From an uncultured Colwellia sp. (GTDB taxonomy: Bacteria; Pseudomonadota; Gammaproteobacteria; Enterobacterales; Alteromonadaceae), in assembly GCA_913058245.1 (NCBI GenBank), contig CAJXQJ010000008.1, positions 1 through 64,000 of the forward strand: 64,000 nt of DNA, in the 5' to 3' direction. The position numbers and the translations under genes are program-made. Of this stretch, positions 1-8,633 are shown in pieces (the first letter of the stretch is position 1; each line of letters opens with the position of its first letter). Under the pieces are notes generated by a model. That model searched no databases. It was given only the letters and a program-made list of their open reading frames with translations, and was not told the DNA's origin.

Positions 1-88
1 TACCTGCATGTATCAAATTAAGTTGTCTAAAAATACTTTTAGCACTATCTCATACTATTGTAATTTAAAATAATGTCGGATTATTACT

Positions 89-724
89 TTACTCGGGAGA
101 CATATCTTTTAGTAGTTTTGCAGGGTTACCAGCATATAATTTATACTTTGGCATATTTTTGGTCAAAACGCCGCCCATACCTAACATCGAACCTTTATGC
201 ATCGTCAGCCCTTGTCTGATCATAGCACCTGTTCCAATCTCAACTAAACTTTCTATCGTAACATTACCTGACATAGCTACAATTGGAGCAACGGTGACAT
301 AATCTTCAATAACAACTTCATGACCTACGGTACTATTAAGGTTGAAAATACAGTGCTGACCGATACTGATATCTACTGTCAAGATACAACCGGCACAAAT
401 CATGGTGCCTGTACCGACACTGACTGTGCTAGACATTTTCACACTTGGATGAATTAGAGTGGCGTAATCCGGTTTCCCTTGCTCTTCTAACTCACTGACA
501 ATCAGCTTTCTAATAGCAGGAGAACCAACACCAACAATAAATTCACAATCTGGATAATCGGTCCATGTACTTTGTATGCCTAGCACTGGCTTACCGAAAA
601 ATTCAGTGCTAACATCATCAACACTCTCGCAAAGCAAACCAATCACGTTTCTATTACACTCTTCTGCCAGCCAAATAATCTCTTTTGCGAAGCCACCTAA
701 ACCAATAATAATTATATCTTTCAT
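89..724 (-). CDS. NeuD/PglD-type sugar N- or O-acyltransferase (LegH candidate)
   Basis: A 211-residue protein. Residues 1-80 form a Rossmann-like PglD N-domain beginning MKDIIIIGLGGFAKEI. Residues from about 90 to 205 form a left-handed beta-helix of hexapeptide repeats (for example STVSVGTGTMICAG, TVAPIVAMSGNVTI, MLGMGGVLTKNMPK). The family transfers acetyl or other acyl groups from acyl-CoA or acyl-ACP to amino- or hydroxy-sugars. It is the last visible gene of the nonulosonate operon, 21 nt after neuB. By context it should acylate the 4-amino group of the UDP-linked precursor (LegH role), or O-acylate the finished acid as NeuD does in sialic acid clusters. The sequence does not settle donor or site. 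The 88 nt to the window edge show no gene. Confidence 0.85.
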   Translation of the reverse strand: MKDIIIIGLGGFAKEIIWLAEECNRNVIGLLCESVDDVSTEFFGKPVLGIQSTWTDYPDCEFIVGVGSPAIRKLIVSELEEQGKPDYATLIHPSVKMSSTVSVGTGTMICAGCILTVDISIGQHCIFNLNSTVGHEVVIEDYVTVAPIVAMSGNVTIESLVEIGTGAMIRQGLTMHKGSMLGMGGVLTKNMPKYKLYAGNPAKLLKDMSPE

Positions 725-745
725 CGTATAATCCTTTGTTGCTCT

Positions 746-1843
746 TTAATCTTCAATGCCATCCAATTCATTGACTAGCGGTTCATCATGGGCATAATCA
801 CGATGAGATTTACGACCTAACAATGCCCAATAATCCGTCGGCGTAATCATTCCTACACCTCTTTTAATACTAAGGTTCTCTTTGGTAAATACTTCACCCT
901 TTTTGATGTTTTGATTTGCTAAGATCACCTTACGCACTAAGGCCAAGTTCCCTAATTCAGATACAGAAGGGCGCTTAAATGCACCGCCAATCGCTGATTG
1001 CCCTTGCCTGATGCCGCTAATCATATCATTGAGTTCTCGTGGATCTAATGAGGCAATGTGATCTGGCCCTTCCATTGCTTTATCTAAAGTAAAGTGCTTC
1101 TCAATCATGGTCACACCAAAAGCCACGGCCATAATTGGCACTGTAATGCCTTGGCTGTGGTCTGAATAACCTATTTTTGTTCCGAAAGCCCTTTGAATTG
1201 TATTAATAGCTTTTAGGTTAATCTCATCAAAAGGAGCAGGATATTCAGTGGTGCAATGCAGAATAGTTACCCGTTCTTTAATCAATGCCTGCCCTTCATC
1301 ACTAAAATATGCTTGTGTGAATGCCGTGTCTGACGGCGTAATACTAGTATCACCAATAAAGCCAAAAGCTAGTACACCAAGTGCTTTTTCAATATCACCA
1401 AGTGTACACATGCCTGTTGATAGAATAATATCACAACCAGTCTGAGCATGAGCTAGAACCAAGGGTGCATTAGTTACTTCTCCAGATGCAATTTTCAGGG
1501 TCTTTAAATTTAACTCGCCCACTAAAAATGCCAAACTATCAAAATCAAAAGCAGTTGACATGTAATCTATATCTTGCTCGTCACAATAAGCTTTTAATTG
1601 ATTATGCTCTTTAAAAGAAAGTTCTAATTCTTTGACCATATCAAACTGGGTGCCGCTGCCAGTGTTAGTGACCTGATAGCTGGCTTTAGAAATACTTTTA
1701 CTCAAACAGTTTTCTGTAACAAAGGTTTGAAACTTGACCGCGTTGGCACCAGCATTTTTAGCTTCATCAATCAGTTGTTTAGCTAGTTCAAATGAACCGT
1801 TATGATTTACGCCTACCTCAGCGATAACATAAACGTCTTGCAT
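746..1843 (-). CDS. neuB: N-acetylneuraminate/N,N'-diacetyllegionaminate synthase
   Basis: A 365-residue NeuB-family synthase that condenses phosphoenolpyruvate with a 6-carbon amino sugar (ManNAc or its 2,4-diamino-6-deoxy analogue) to give a nonulosonic acid. Residues about 1-280 are the TIM barrel (starts MQDVYVIAEVGVNHNGS, with KFQTF, ASGEV, CTTEYPAP and GYSDHSQG). Residues about 295-360 are the antifreeze-like SAF domain (RKVILANQNIKKGEVF). Start lies 1 nt after the neuC stop, so the two are probably translationally coupled. With LegB and LegC upstream, the product is more likely a legionaminic-type acid than sialic acid (LegI). The exact sugar is inferred from context. Confidence 0.93.
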   Translation of the reverse strand: MQDVYVIAEVGVNHNGSFELAKQLIDEAKNAGANAVKFQTFVTENCLSKSISKASYQVTNTGSGTQFDMVKELELSFKEHNQLKAYCDEQDIDYMSTAFDFDSLAFLVGELNLKTLKIASGEVTNAPLVLAHAQTGCDIILSTGMCTLGDIEKALGVLAFGFIGDTSITPSDTAFTQAYFSDEGQALIKERVTILHCTTEYPAPFDEINLKAINTIQRAFGTKIGYSDHSQGITVPIMAVAFGVTMIEKHFTLDKAMEGPDHIASLDPRELNDMISGIRQGQSAIGGAFKRPSVSELGNLALVRKVILANQNIKKGEVFTKENLSIKRGVGMITPTDYWALLGRKSHRDYAHDEPLVNELDGIED

Positions 1844-1844
1844 A

Positions 1845-3008
1845 TTACTCCCCTCTCATATCGATGTCATAAAATGTTTTCACTGTATTTAGTTTACATT
1901 TTTTTAACAGTTTGATAATTTTTTCTGACGTATTACCATCGCCAAACATTCTTTCTGATTGTGTACATTGACTGCGAAATTCCTCACTAAGTGCCAAAGT
2001 GATGGCATCTTTAATACTAGTCATGACAGGTTCACAGTGAATAACAGAGGCAGGGCACAAACGCCCTTGCTGCCGAGAACCAATATTAATAGTTCCATTG
2101 TTGAAGTATGGCGCTTCAGCAATGCCGCTTGATGAGTTACCTATAACCGCAGCACAATGCTTCAATGCACTCAAGTAGCGAATCTGCCCTAAGGAAGCAA
2201 AAGCTCTTGCTTTATCTTTGTTTTTACTGACGTAGTCATCAATTATAGAAATGATTTTTCGCCCTCCGTGATCAGCATTAGGGTAAGATATCACCACCTG
2301 ATGTTCAGTAAACTGATCTATAGCATCAAACATTGCAACTACTGCATCATCTGCACACTCAGAAGCGAGCGTCACTGGGTGATAGGTCACCATAAAAAAA
2401 GGTTTTTTGGGATTGAGGCCAATATTATTAATAAAGTCGTGACGTGACATCAACTCTGAGCGACGAATATGTTCAAGACCGATAGCACCAAAATTGAATA
2501 CCCTATCTGGCGACTCACCCAACTGAATAACACGCTTCCTGTATGCATCAGTACAAGTACAGTGATAAAGGCTAAGTTTACTAATCGAATGGCGAATGGC
2601 ATCATCATAGGCCCCTTCCGTCACCTCTCCACCATGAAGGTGAACAATCGGTAAATTCATCACCATAGCAACCTGAGCGATAGCAAGGGCTTCAAATCGG
2701 TCTCCGAGAATCACCAGGACATCAGACTGTAGCCGAGCCAGTGCATCAGTAAAACTAATAATGCCTACGCCCATGCTTTTTGCCACACCGGCCGCCGTAT
2801 CAGATGAGAGCAGCATTTCCACTTTTTCATCAATACTAAAGCCATCTTTTTCGATTTGTTGGTAGGTATTACCAAATTCTGGAGATAAATGTGTACCTGA
2901 AACAATGAGATTTAGCTCTAGGTCTGAATCAGTCTGAATGTCTTTCATCAACCAGTATAGCAACCCATACTCGGCTCTTGTTCCAGTAAAAACTGCGATT
3001 TTACGCAT
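1845..3008 (-). CDS. neuC: UDP-N-acetylglucosamine 2-epimerase (hydrolysing), NeuC/LegG family
   Basis: The family removes UDP from UDP-GlcNAc, or from UDP-2,4-diacetamido-6-deoxy-sugar in legionaminate synthesis, and inverts C2 to supply the NeuB substrate. The frame is open for 18 codons further upstream, but the conserved family N-terminus MRKIAVFTGTRAEYGLLY begins at 3008 and has an AAGG ribosome site 5 nt before it, so that start is used (387 aa). GT-B fold motifs include HLHGGEVTEGAYDDAIRHS, VTYHPVT and GNSSSGIAEAP. Upstream are 90 nt without a gene; downstream neuB follows after 1 nt. In company with LegB/LegC it is best read as LegG. Confidence 0.92.
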   Translation of the reverse strand: MRKIAVFTGTRAEYGLLYWLMKDIQTDSDLELNLIVSGTHLSPEFGNTYQQIEKDGFSIDEKVEMLLSSDTAAGVAKSMGVGIISFTDALARLQSDVLVILGDRFEALAIAQVAMVMNLPIVHLHGGEVTEGAYDDAIRHSISKLSLYHCTCTDAYRKRVIQLGESPDRVFNFGAIGLEHIRRSELMSRHDFINNIGLNPKKPFFMVTYHPVTLASECADDAVVAMFDAIDQFTEHQVVISYPNADHGGRKIISIIDDYVSKNKDKARAFASLGQIRYLSALKHCAAVIGNSSSGIAEAPYFNNGTINIGSRQQGRLCPASVIHCEPVMTSIKDAITLALSEEFRSQCTQSERMFGDGNTSEKIIKLLKKCKLNTVKTFYDIDMRGE

Positions 3009-3098
3009 TATTAACCTTTTATAGTATTTAGTTACGAAACATAGAAAATAAAGTGTTTTCAATTATCTTGATAATAATTAACTTTACCATATCTATTA

Positions 3099-3944
3099 TT
3101 AATACTTATAAAACCCTTTTTTTGATTTTCGACCTAAAAAACCAGCTCTAACATATTGTCTTAATAAAGGGTGTGCTCTATATTTAGGATCACCCGTTTC
3201 TAAATGCAACGTTTCCATGATAGATAAACAAACATCATTGCCGATAAGGTCAGCTAAGGATAAAGGGCCTATTGGGTGATTGGCGCCATACTTCATAGCT
3301 TTGTCTATATCTTCTATACTTGCGACACCCTCGGCAAATATAGCAACAGCTTCGTTAATCATAGGAATAAGCATTCTATTTACGACGAAGCCTGGTGATT
3401 CATTCACGACAACAGGGGTTTTATTTAAATCACTAACGATGTCAATGACCTTGCCCAGAGTATCTTCACTTGTGTTCAACCCTTTTACAACTTCAACCAA
3501 TTTCATCACTGAAGTTGGGTTGAAAAAGTGAATACCTATAAAGTTCGAAGGGTTATTAGCGCACATCGACAATGCAGTTATTGAGAGAGAAGAGGTGTTA
3601 GATGCCACAATTGCACTCTCATCAACAGAGTATTTAAATGACTCAAACAACTCCATCTTACATTTAATCTCTTCAACTATAGCTTCTACATAAAGTTCAC
3701 ATTTTGTTAACTCTTTTATATCCGTACAAATAGTAATTTTATCTAAATATTTCTGAACTAAATCTGTATCTAACGATTTTTTATTTACAAAGCGAGTTAT
3801 CTCTTTCTTAATTGTTTTTAAGCCATTTTCTAATGAGAGCTGATTACGGCCCCACCAACAAATATTTTCTACATTTTCAGACTGAGCGAATTGCGAAACA
3901 ATACCACTTCCCATGACGCCAGACCCTAAAACACATACTTTCAC
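3099..3944 (-). CDS. 3-hydroxyacyl-CoA (3-hydroxybutyryl-CoA) dehydrogenase family protein
   Basis: A 281-residue protein with the full length of stand-alone 3-hydroxybutyryl-CoA dehydrogenases. The N-terminal NAD(P)-binding motif is GSGVMGSGI (residues 7-15). The catalytic His region is GIHFFNPTSVMKLVEVV and the C-terminal domain signature is GFVVNRMLIPMINEA followed by GANHPIGPLSLADLIG. The enzyme interconverts 3-hydroxyacyl-CoA and 3-ketoacyl-CoA. It lies 3 nt after legC and before neuC, inside the nonulosonate operon, with no beta-oxidation neighbours. I infer that it supplies a 3-hydroxybutyryl-CoA (or similar) donor for N-acylation of the sugar; a direct role on a sugar intermediate cannot be excluded. 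Family confidence is high, role confidence low. Confidence 0.9.
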   Translation of the reverse strand: MKVCVLGSGVMGSGIVSQFAQSENVENICWWGRNQLSLENGLKTIKKEITRFVNKKSLDTDLVQKYLDKITICTDIKELTKCELYVEAIVEEIKCKMELFESFKYSVDESAIVASNTSSLSITALSMCANNPSNFIGIHFFNPTSVMKLVEVVKGLNTSEDTLGKVIDIVSDLNKTPVVVNESPGFVVNRMLIPMINEAVAIFAEGVASIEDIDKAMKYGANHPIGPLSLADLIGNDVCLSIMETLHLETGDPKYRAHPLLRQYVRAGFLGRKSKKGFYKY

Positions 3945-3947
3945 TTT

Positions 3948-5102
3948 TTATCCTCTCATTAAAATAGGGCTGCTTGGTAAATTTATTAAATGGCTTTCTA
4001 CCCATTCAGATATCTTCAGTTCACCACGCATAGCCCCCTTAAACATAGGTAAACGATGCATCAGTTTCCAGATAGGTCTGGTCATTACACCATTAGCATT
4101 CGTTTCCTTAATTAAGGTTTCACGGCTAGCTACATCAGGACAAATGACAGCATTTAACCAGTAGTTGGATTGAGCATATTCAGGCTCTTCAACAAATTTA
4201 AAGTCTGAGTTTTTAAATAAACTCTTATATTGTAATGCTAATGCTCTTTTTCGCTTTAAAAAGGTAGGTAATACTTCCATTTGAGCACAGCCTAACGCAG
4301 CATTTAAATTAGGTAAACGATAATTAAACCCAGGTTCATCATGAAAAAACTCATAAGGGTGAGGTACTTTGGCAGTAGTGGTTACATGCTTAGTGTGCAT
4401 GCCTTCGTCATAGTTTTTACATAAAACCATGCCGCCGCCGCCTGTAGTAATCACTTTATTTCCATTAAAACTGACTGCATTAAAAGAACCAAAGGTTCCT
4501 GTGTGCTGACCTTTATAAAAAGATCCTAAACTTTCAGCGGCATCTTCAACTAAGGCAATATTCCATTTAATACAAACAGTCATTAGTTCATCAAGTTCAA
4601 CGGGGTGACCAAAAGTATGCATAGGGACTACAGCACGAATTACCTGTTGGGTAATTTTATGCTGACTGAAACCGTCATTATTTATAAAGGCATTATCTTC
4701 GAGGTATGTTTCTAATGCTTTAGGGCATAAACCTAAACTTACTCTAGAAACATCAACAAATATCGGTTCCGCTCCCATATGATAAAGTGCATTACAAGTT
4801 GCTACAAAAGTTAATGCTTGTGTTATGACAAGATCACCAGATTTTACGCCTGCCATATATAGAGCGGTGTGTAACGCAGCCGTCCCATTTACAGTTGCAA
4901 TGGCTTTTTCTGTACCAGTAAATTCTTCAATTTGTTGTTCAAAATGTTCAACATACTTACCAACACTTGATACAAAAGTACTGTCTAATGTGCTATTAAC
5001 ATATTTTTTTTCATTTCCTGCGAATGTAGGAGCATGAAGAGGGATAAACTCATTGCTTTGATAAATATCCTGAACAAAATTTATTAACTTGTTATGCATC
5101 AT
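3948..5102 (-). CDS. legC: LegC-family PLP-dependent nucleotide-sugar 4-aminotransferase
   Basis: A 384-residue DegT/DnrJ/EryC1-type fold-type I aminotransferase. Visible motifs: FIPLHAPTFAGNEKKYV near the N-terminus, NGTAALHTALYMAGV (PLP phosphate pocket), VEDAAESLG (Asp to the pyridine nitrogen), SFNGNKVITTGGGGM with the Schiff-base Lys, and the C-terminal LINLPSSP typical of the subfamily. It should transfer an amino group from glutamate to C4 of the 4-keto-6-deoxy-UDP-HexNAc made by the gene just upstream (8 nt gap). Two adjacent Met codons (5102, 5099) could start it. Function is by family and context. Confidence 0.9.
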   Translation of the reverse strand: MMHNKLINFVQDIYQSNEFIPLHAPTFAGNEKKYVNSTLDSTFVSSVGKYVEHFEQQIEEFTGTEKAIATVNGTAALHTALYMAGVKSGDLVITQALTFVATCNALYHMGAEPIFVDVSRVSLGLCPKALETYLEDNAFINNDGFSQHKITQQVIRAVVPMHTFGHPVELDELMTVCIKWNIALVEDAAESLGSFYKGQHTGTFGSFNAVSFNGNKVITTGGGGMVLCKNYDEGMHTKHVTTTAKVPHPYEFFHDEPGFNYRLPNLNAALGCAQMEVLPTFLKRKRALALQYKSLFKNSDFKFVEEPEYAQSNYWLNAVICPDVASRETLIKETNANGVMTRPIWKLMHRLPMFKGAMRGELKISEWVESHLINLPSSPILMRG

Positions 5103-5110
5103 GATTCTAG

Positions 5111-6292
5111 TTACATCTTACTATCAAGGTATTTACCCGTTTCTTTATGACCAAAAGCAGGGAGCATGTTAAAAAATAATTTAACAATTTCATCTTTACT
5201 CCAAGCTTTATCTTGTTTTAACTGTGAAATTTTTAATTCAAATGAATTAACTAATTCAGGATCATATAATGCTTCATTTTTAATAACCCCTAAATTATCA
5301 AATTGCTCCATGTCAAGCGTTTCATTATCAGTAAAAAATTCTTCGAAGTCCTTTTCGCCGGTGGTGTCGCTATCAGTAAATAAACAAGGCCATTTGCCTT
5401 CCTTCGGTAATGTAGCAGCGAGTTCCCTTGCTTCATCTTCAGAGTCACACAAATGCGGTTCATAGCCTAATTTCTCCAAATATTTAACGGCAATATCAGC
5501 AAAAGTTATCAAATGAAGTGATTCGCTTAACTTAGGAAAAAATATATCTCTATTTTCACCAAAAAGACAAGACATCAAACATAGTTCACCAGACTCTTGA
5601 GGAGTAACAAAATAACGCTTAATATCCTTAGGGGCTACTATTGGTTGACGCTTTTGAATACGTTGATTAAAGCCATGCAATAATGAACCATCTGAAAATG
5701 CAACGTTAGCAAACCGAGCAGTAGATATACTAATATCAGCACTTCGGCGCATTAGGAACATTTCCATTATTCGCTTTGAAGCCCCCATCATATTAACAGG
5801 GTTAGCAGCCTTATCAGTAGAAACACAAAAGTATTTTTTTGAGCCATTCTCCGCAGCTTGTTTCATTGTTTTTTCAGTATTAAAAATATTCACATCAATC
5901 ATACGCATCAATGTAAACGGATCTTTCTCACTTCTTACATGCTTAAGAGCTGATAAGTTTAAAACATAATCATATTGCCCATCTGCATTGATAAACGCAT
6001 CATATTCAACAGAACCAATATCTAATGCAAACGTCTGAAAGTCACCAGCAATATAGCCAAATGAGCTACGAATATCTCGTACTAATTCAACCATATTATT
6101 TTCACTGATATCTACAACATGTAACTTTTTAGGATTACGTTTAAAGATTTCTTTTGTAACAGCCTGACCAATTGAGCCAGCACCACCAAGAACAAGAAAG
6201 CTAGAACTTGAGACGATTTCTTCTAAAATATTTCTATTTTTTTTAATATCTGATAAAAAAAGTGCTTTTTCTCTACCTATAAGTGACAACAT
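5111..6292 (-). CDS. legB: UDP-N-acetylglucosamine 4,6-dehydratase (LegB type)
   Basis: A 393-residue extended short-chain dehydrogenase of the CapD/PglF/LegB group. The NAD(P) motif is GGAGSIGQA near residue 36. The active site reads STDKAANPVNMMGASKR, with Met in place of the usual Tyr of YxxxK, as is normal in this group, and DYVLNLSALKHVRSEKDP precedes it. It makes the UDP-4-keto-6-deoxy sugar that opens legionaminic-acid synthesis. It is the first gene of the run legB-legC-HCDH-neuC-neuB-neuD, with 98 nt to wecA upstream. Short soluble forms such as this lack the membrane domain of PglF. Exact stereochemistry of product is not shown by sequence. Confidence 0.9.
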   Translation of the reverse strand: MLSLIGREKALFLSDIKKNRNILEEIVSSSSFLVLGGAGSIGQAVTKEIFKRNPKKLHVVDISENNMVELVRDIRSSFGYIAGDFQTFALDIGSVEYDAFINADGQYDYVLNLSALKHVRSEKDPFTLMRMIDVNIFNTEKTMKQAAENGSKKYFCVSTDKAANPVNMMGASKRIMEMFLMRRSADISISTARFANVAFSDGSLLHGFNQRIQKRQPIVAPKDIKRYFVTPQESGELCLMSCLFGENRDIFFPKLSESLHLITFADIAVKYLEKLGYEPHLCDSEDEARELAATLPKEGKWPCLFTDSDTTGEKDFEEFFTDNETLDMEQFDNLGVIKNEALYDPELVNSFELKISQLKQDKAWSKDEIVKLFFNMLPAFGHKETGKYLDSKM

Positions 6293-6391
6293 ATTACTAT
6301 ATACCTATAACGTTTTACCAAATTACTAAATCATTAAAATTTCAGTAATGTAAGTCCTAATTTCATTTTTTTCTTCTGCTGGAAGTATATC

Positions 6392-7420
6392 CTATTCCAT
6401 ATACTTCCAGCTAAAATGGCGAGCATATCGGTTATAAAGTATAAAAACCAAAATAAATAATATCAACGCAATACTTTCTGGCACCTGAAAATATTCTCCT
6501 AATAGTCCCAAAATGGACATTAATACAGAGAATATAGAGATGGTGATTAACGTTTGTTTTGAAGTTAACCCTGCTCGTTGCAATATATGGTGCAGATGAT
6601 CCCGATCGGGCTTAAATGGAGACTTGCCTTTGCGATAGCGGCGCATCACTATTGCCAACATATCCATTAATGGTACGGCACAAATCCACAAAGCAGTAAC
6701 AGGTCTAAACGATGCGCCTTCACCTTGCGTTCCCATGCTTAACAGCCAAATAACGCTTAAGCCAATAAACATACTACCAGCATCACCCATAAATATTTTT
6801 TTTGTATATTTTTTAAAAAAACCGAGGTTAAACATTAAATAAGGTAAAGTTGCTGTAGCAAGAATCAAAGGGTAACTCAAATAACCATGGTTTCCGCTCA
6901 TCAAAAATAATATTGCAATGGCCATAAACGTATTTAAGCTTAAACTCCCTATTAAGCCATCAATACCGTCAACCATATTATAAGCATTAATCACCACGAT
7001 AATTGCTACATAGGTAAAAATTATCCCAAAAGGTCCCAAATTAATGTTACCAAAGTTAAACAAATCACCTAAATTATAAATGTAACCACCTACACCATAA
7101 ATCATTAAACTGGCTATTATAATTTGCCCAACTATACGAATACGAACTTTAAGGTCATATTTATCATCAAGAGCGCCAATAAACACCATCATCGCTGATG
7201 CAATTAGATACATACGTAGCTCTATAGTATTAGGTAGCCAAAGTAAACTAGCAGCTAAGACAGCTGCAAATATTGAGATACCGCCAATAAGAGGCACCTG
7301 CCCTTCATGATGTTTTCTGGCATTAGGTTTATCAACCAACCCGACGTCAATCGCTATAGGTTTAAATAATTTAATAGCCATAAAAGCACTTAAAAACGCA
7401 GTAAAGGCAGCAATAATCAT
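6392..7420 (-). CDS. wecA: WecA-like undecaprenyl-phosphate GlcNAc-1-phosphate transferase
   Basis: A 342-residue polytopic membrane enzyme of the MraY/WecA (GT4) family that loads the first sugar-1-phosphate on undecaprenyl phosphate. About ten to eleven hydrophobic helices are visible. Key cytoplasmic motifs are present: LVDKPNARKHH, the metal-binding GALDDKYDL, NMVDGIDGLIG, FMGDAGSMFIG, and the His-rich RDHLHHILQRAGL loop characteristic of WecA. It lies 13 nt downstream of the Wzz gene, so both belong to the same O-antigen or capsule operon. GlcNAc-1-P is the likely substrate; related enzymes use other HexNAc or deoxy sugars. Confidence 0.92.
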   Translation of the reverse strand: MIIAAFTAFLSAFMAIKLFKPIAIDVGLVDKPNARKHHEGQVPLIGGISIFAAVLAASLLWLPNTIELRMYLIASAMMVFIGALDDKYDLKVRIRIVGQIIIASLMIYGVGGYIYNLGDLFNFGNINLGPFGIIFTYVAIIVVINAYNMVDGIDGLIGSLSLNTFMAIAILFLMSGNHGYLSYPLILATATLPYLMFNLGFFKKYTKKIFMGDAGSMFIGLSVIWLLSMGTQGEGASFRPVTALWICAVPLMDMLAIVMRRYRKGKSPFKPDRDHLHHILQRAGLTSKQTLITISIFSVLMSILGLLGEYFQVPESIALILFILVFILYNRYARHFSWKYME

Positions 7421-7433
7421 CGTAATTAAACTC

Positions 7434-8462
7434 CTATTTACTTAGGTTCTGTTCTGAAACATTGTTTTTAGACGAATTATCATTGTTAGCGAAATAACGC
7501 ACTAAAACAATTAGCACCGACAATATACAACCAAGCATAGTACCTAACAGCACAATAAGTGCACGATTGGGTTTAGCTTTCTCATCCGGCGCATTTGCTG
7601 GATCTATTGTCTTCAGAACATATTCTTCTGAAACCTCGGCCAACATTATAGTTTTAGTTTGCTCTTCAATTAACTGATAAAATACGGTTTGCATATCAGC
7701 CAATTGAGTTTCCTGCAATTTTTCGCTCAAAAAATCAACACTACGTTGCGCTTCAGATTTATCTTGTTCACGCATTGTATTATTAATTTCCGCCACTAAC
7801 CAAATTAACCATTGTTTAGCGATTTCAGGTGAGTAATGCTGAATAGACAACGTGATCATACCAGACTCTTTATCTGACGAAACAGAAAACAGTTCTTTAA
7901 ATGTCTTAAATGCCTCCCACCTTGAAGGCTCAGGCATTTTTGGTGCCTTCACGTCTCTTACCCATGCTTTAGCTCTGGCATTATAAAGCTCTTCATCTAA
8001 TATTAAGGTATCAGTATGAATGTCCCAGTTTTTTGCTGCCATTAATGGCACTAATAACTGGTATTTATTAATAAATTTTTCAATAAAAAGACGTGACTTT
8101 AACACTTCAAGTGCCAAACCTGTTTTATCAGTACCACCGCTACCTAAATTTATGCCAGCTAAGCTGGCTAAACCACCAAATTGCCCGGCCACTTTGGCTA
8201 ACCCCCCCGTACCTGCTTGTTTACTTGCAGGTGCTAATAATGTAGAAGCTCTATAAATATTAGGCTGATTAACGGCATATATTGTTGAAGAAATAGCACA
8301 TATAAAACTAATAGCAATAATTAATTTTTTATCAGACCAAATAGCATGCCATAGTTCTGCTAAATCAATTTCATCATTATTTTCAGGAGATTGGTAAAAG
8401 GCATTCGAGTCCATCGCGAGCATTTCAGGCGATGAATTTCCTTGTAATTTGTTACTTTCCAC
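7434..8462 (-). CDS. wzz: Wzz-family chain-length determinant / polysaccharide co-polymerase
   Basis: A 342-residue Wzz/FepE protein. A first transmembrane segment lies at about residues 47-65 (KLIIAISFICAISSTIYAV), followed by the typical NIYRASTLLAPAS, a Gly-rich stretch (AKVAGQFGGLASLAGINLGS), a long periplasmic helical region and a second transmembrane segment near 304-323. No C-terminal tyrosine-kinase domain is present, so it is a PCP1/2a-like regulator of polymer length. The start at 8462 is GTG; Met14 and Met17 are alternatives and no ribosome site is decisive. It lies between the first SLBB exporter and wecA. Confidence 0.88.
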   Translation of the reverse strand: MESNKLQGNSSPEMLAMDSNAFYQSPENNDEIDLAELWHAIWSDKKLIIAISFICAISSTIYAVNQPNIYRASTLLAPASKQAGTGGLAKVAGQFGGLASLAGINLGSGGTDKTGLALEVLKSRLFIEKFINKYQLLVPLMAAKNWDIHTDTLILDEELYNARAKAWVRDVKAPKMPEPSRWEAFKTFKELFSVSSDKESGMITLSIQHYSPEIAKQWLIWLVAEINNTMREQDKSEAQRSVDFLSEKLQETQLADMQTVFYQLIEEQTKTIMLAEVSEEYVLKTIDPANAPDEKAKPNRALIVLLGTMLGCILSVLIVLVRYFANNDNSSKNNVSEQNLSK

Positions 8463-8633
8463 AATAACTCACATTTAATATCATTATTTCATTTCAATAA
8501 TCGAAAATTAAGTAACTCATCTCGACTAGGCTTAAAGCGGTCGTATTATAACAACCATTTACTATTAATTAATAGCTGTTTAGTATGTTACAAGAACTTA
8601 TTATCTCGCTAAAAATATTTTCTTACCTTAAGC

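Noticed and set aside
1845..3062. Longer NeuC starting at 3062.
   Set aside because: The 18 extra residues are not part of the family N-terminus, and the ribosome site lies directly before the start at 3008.
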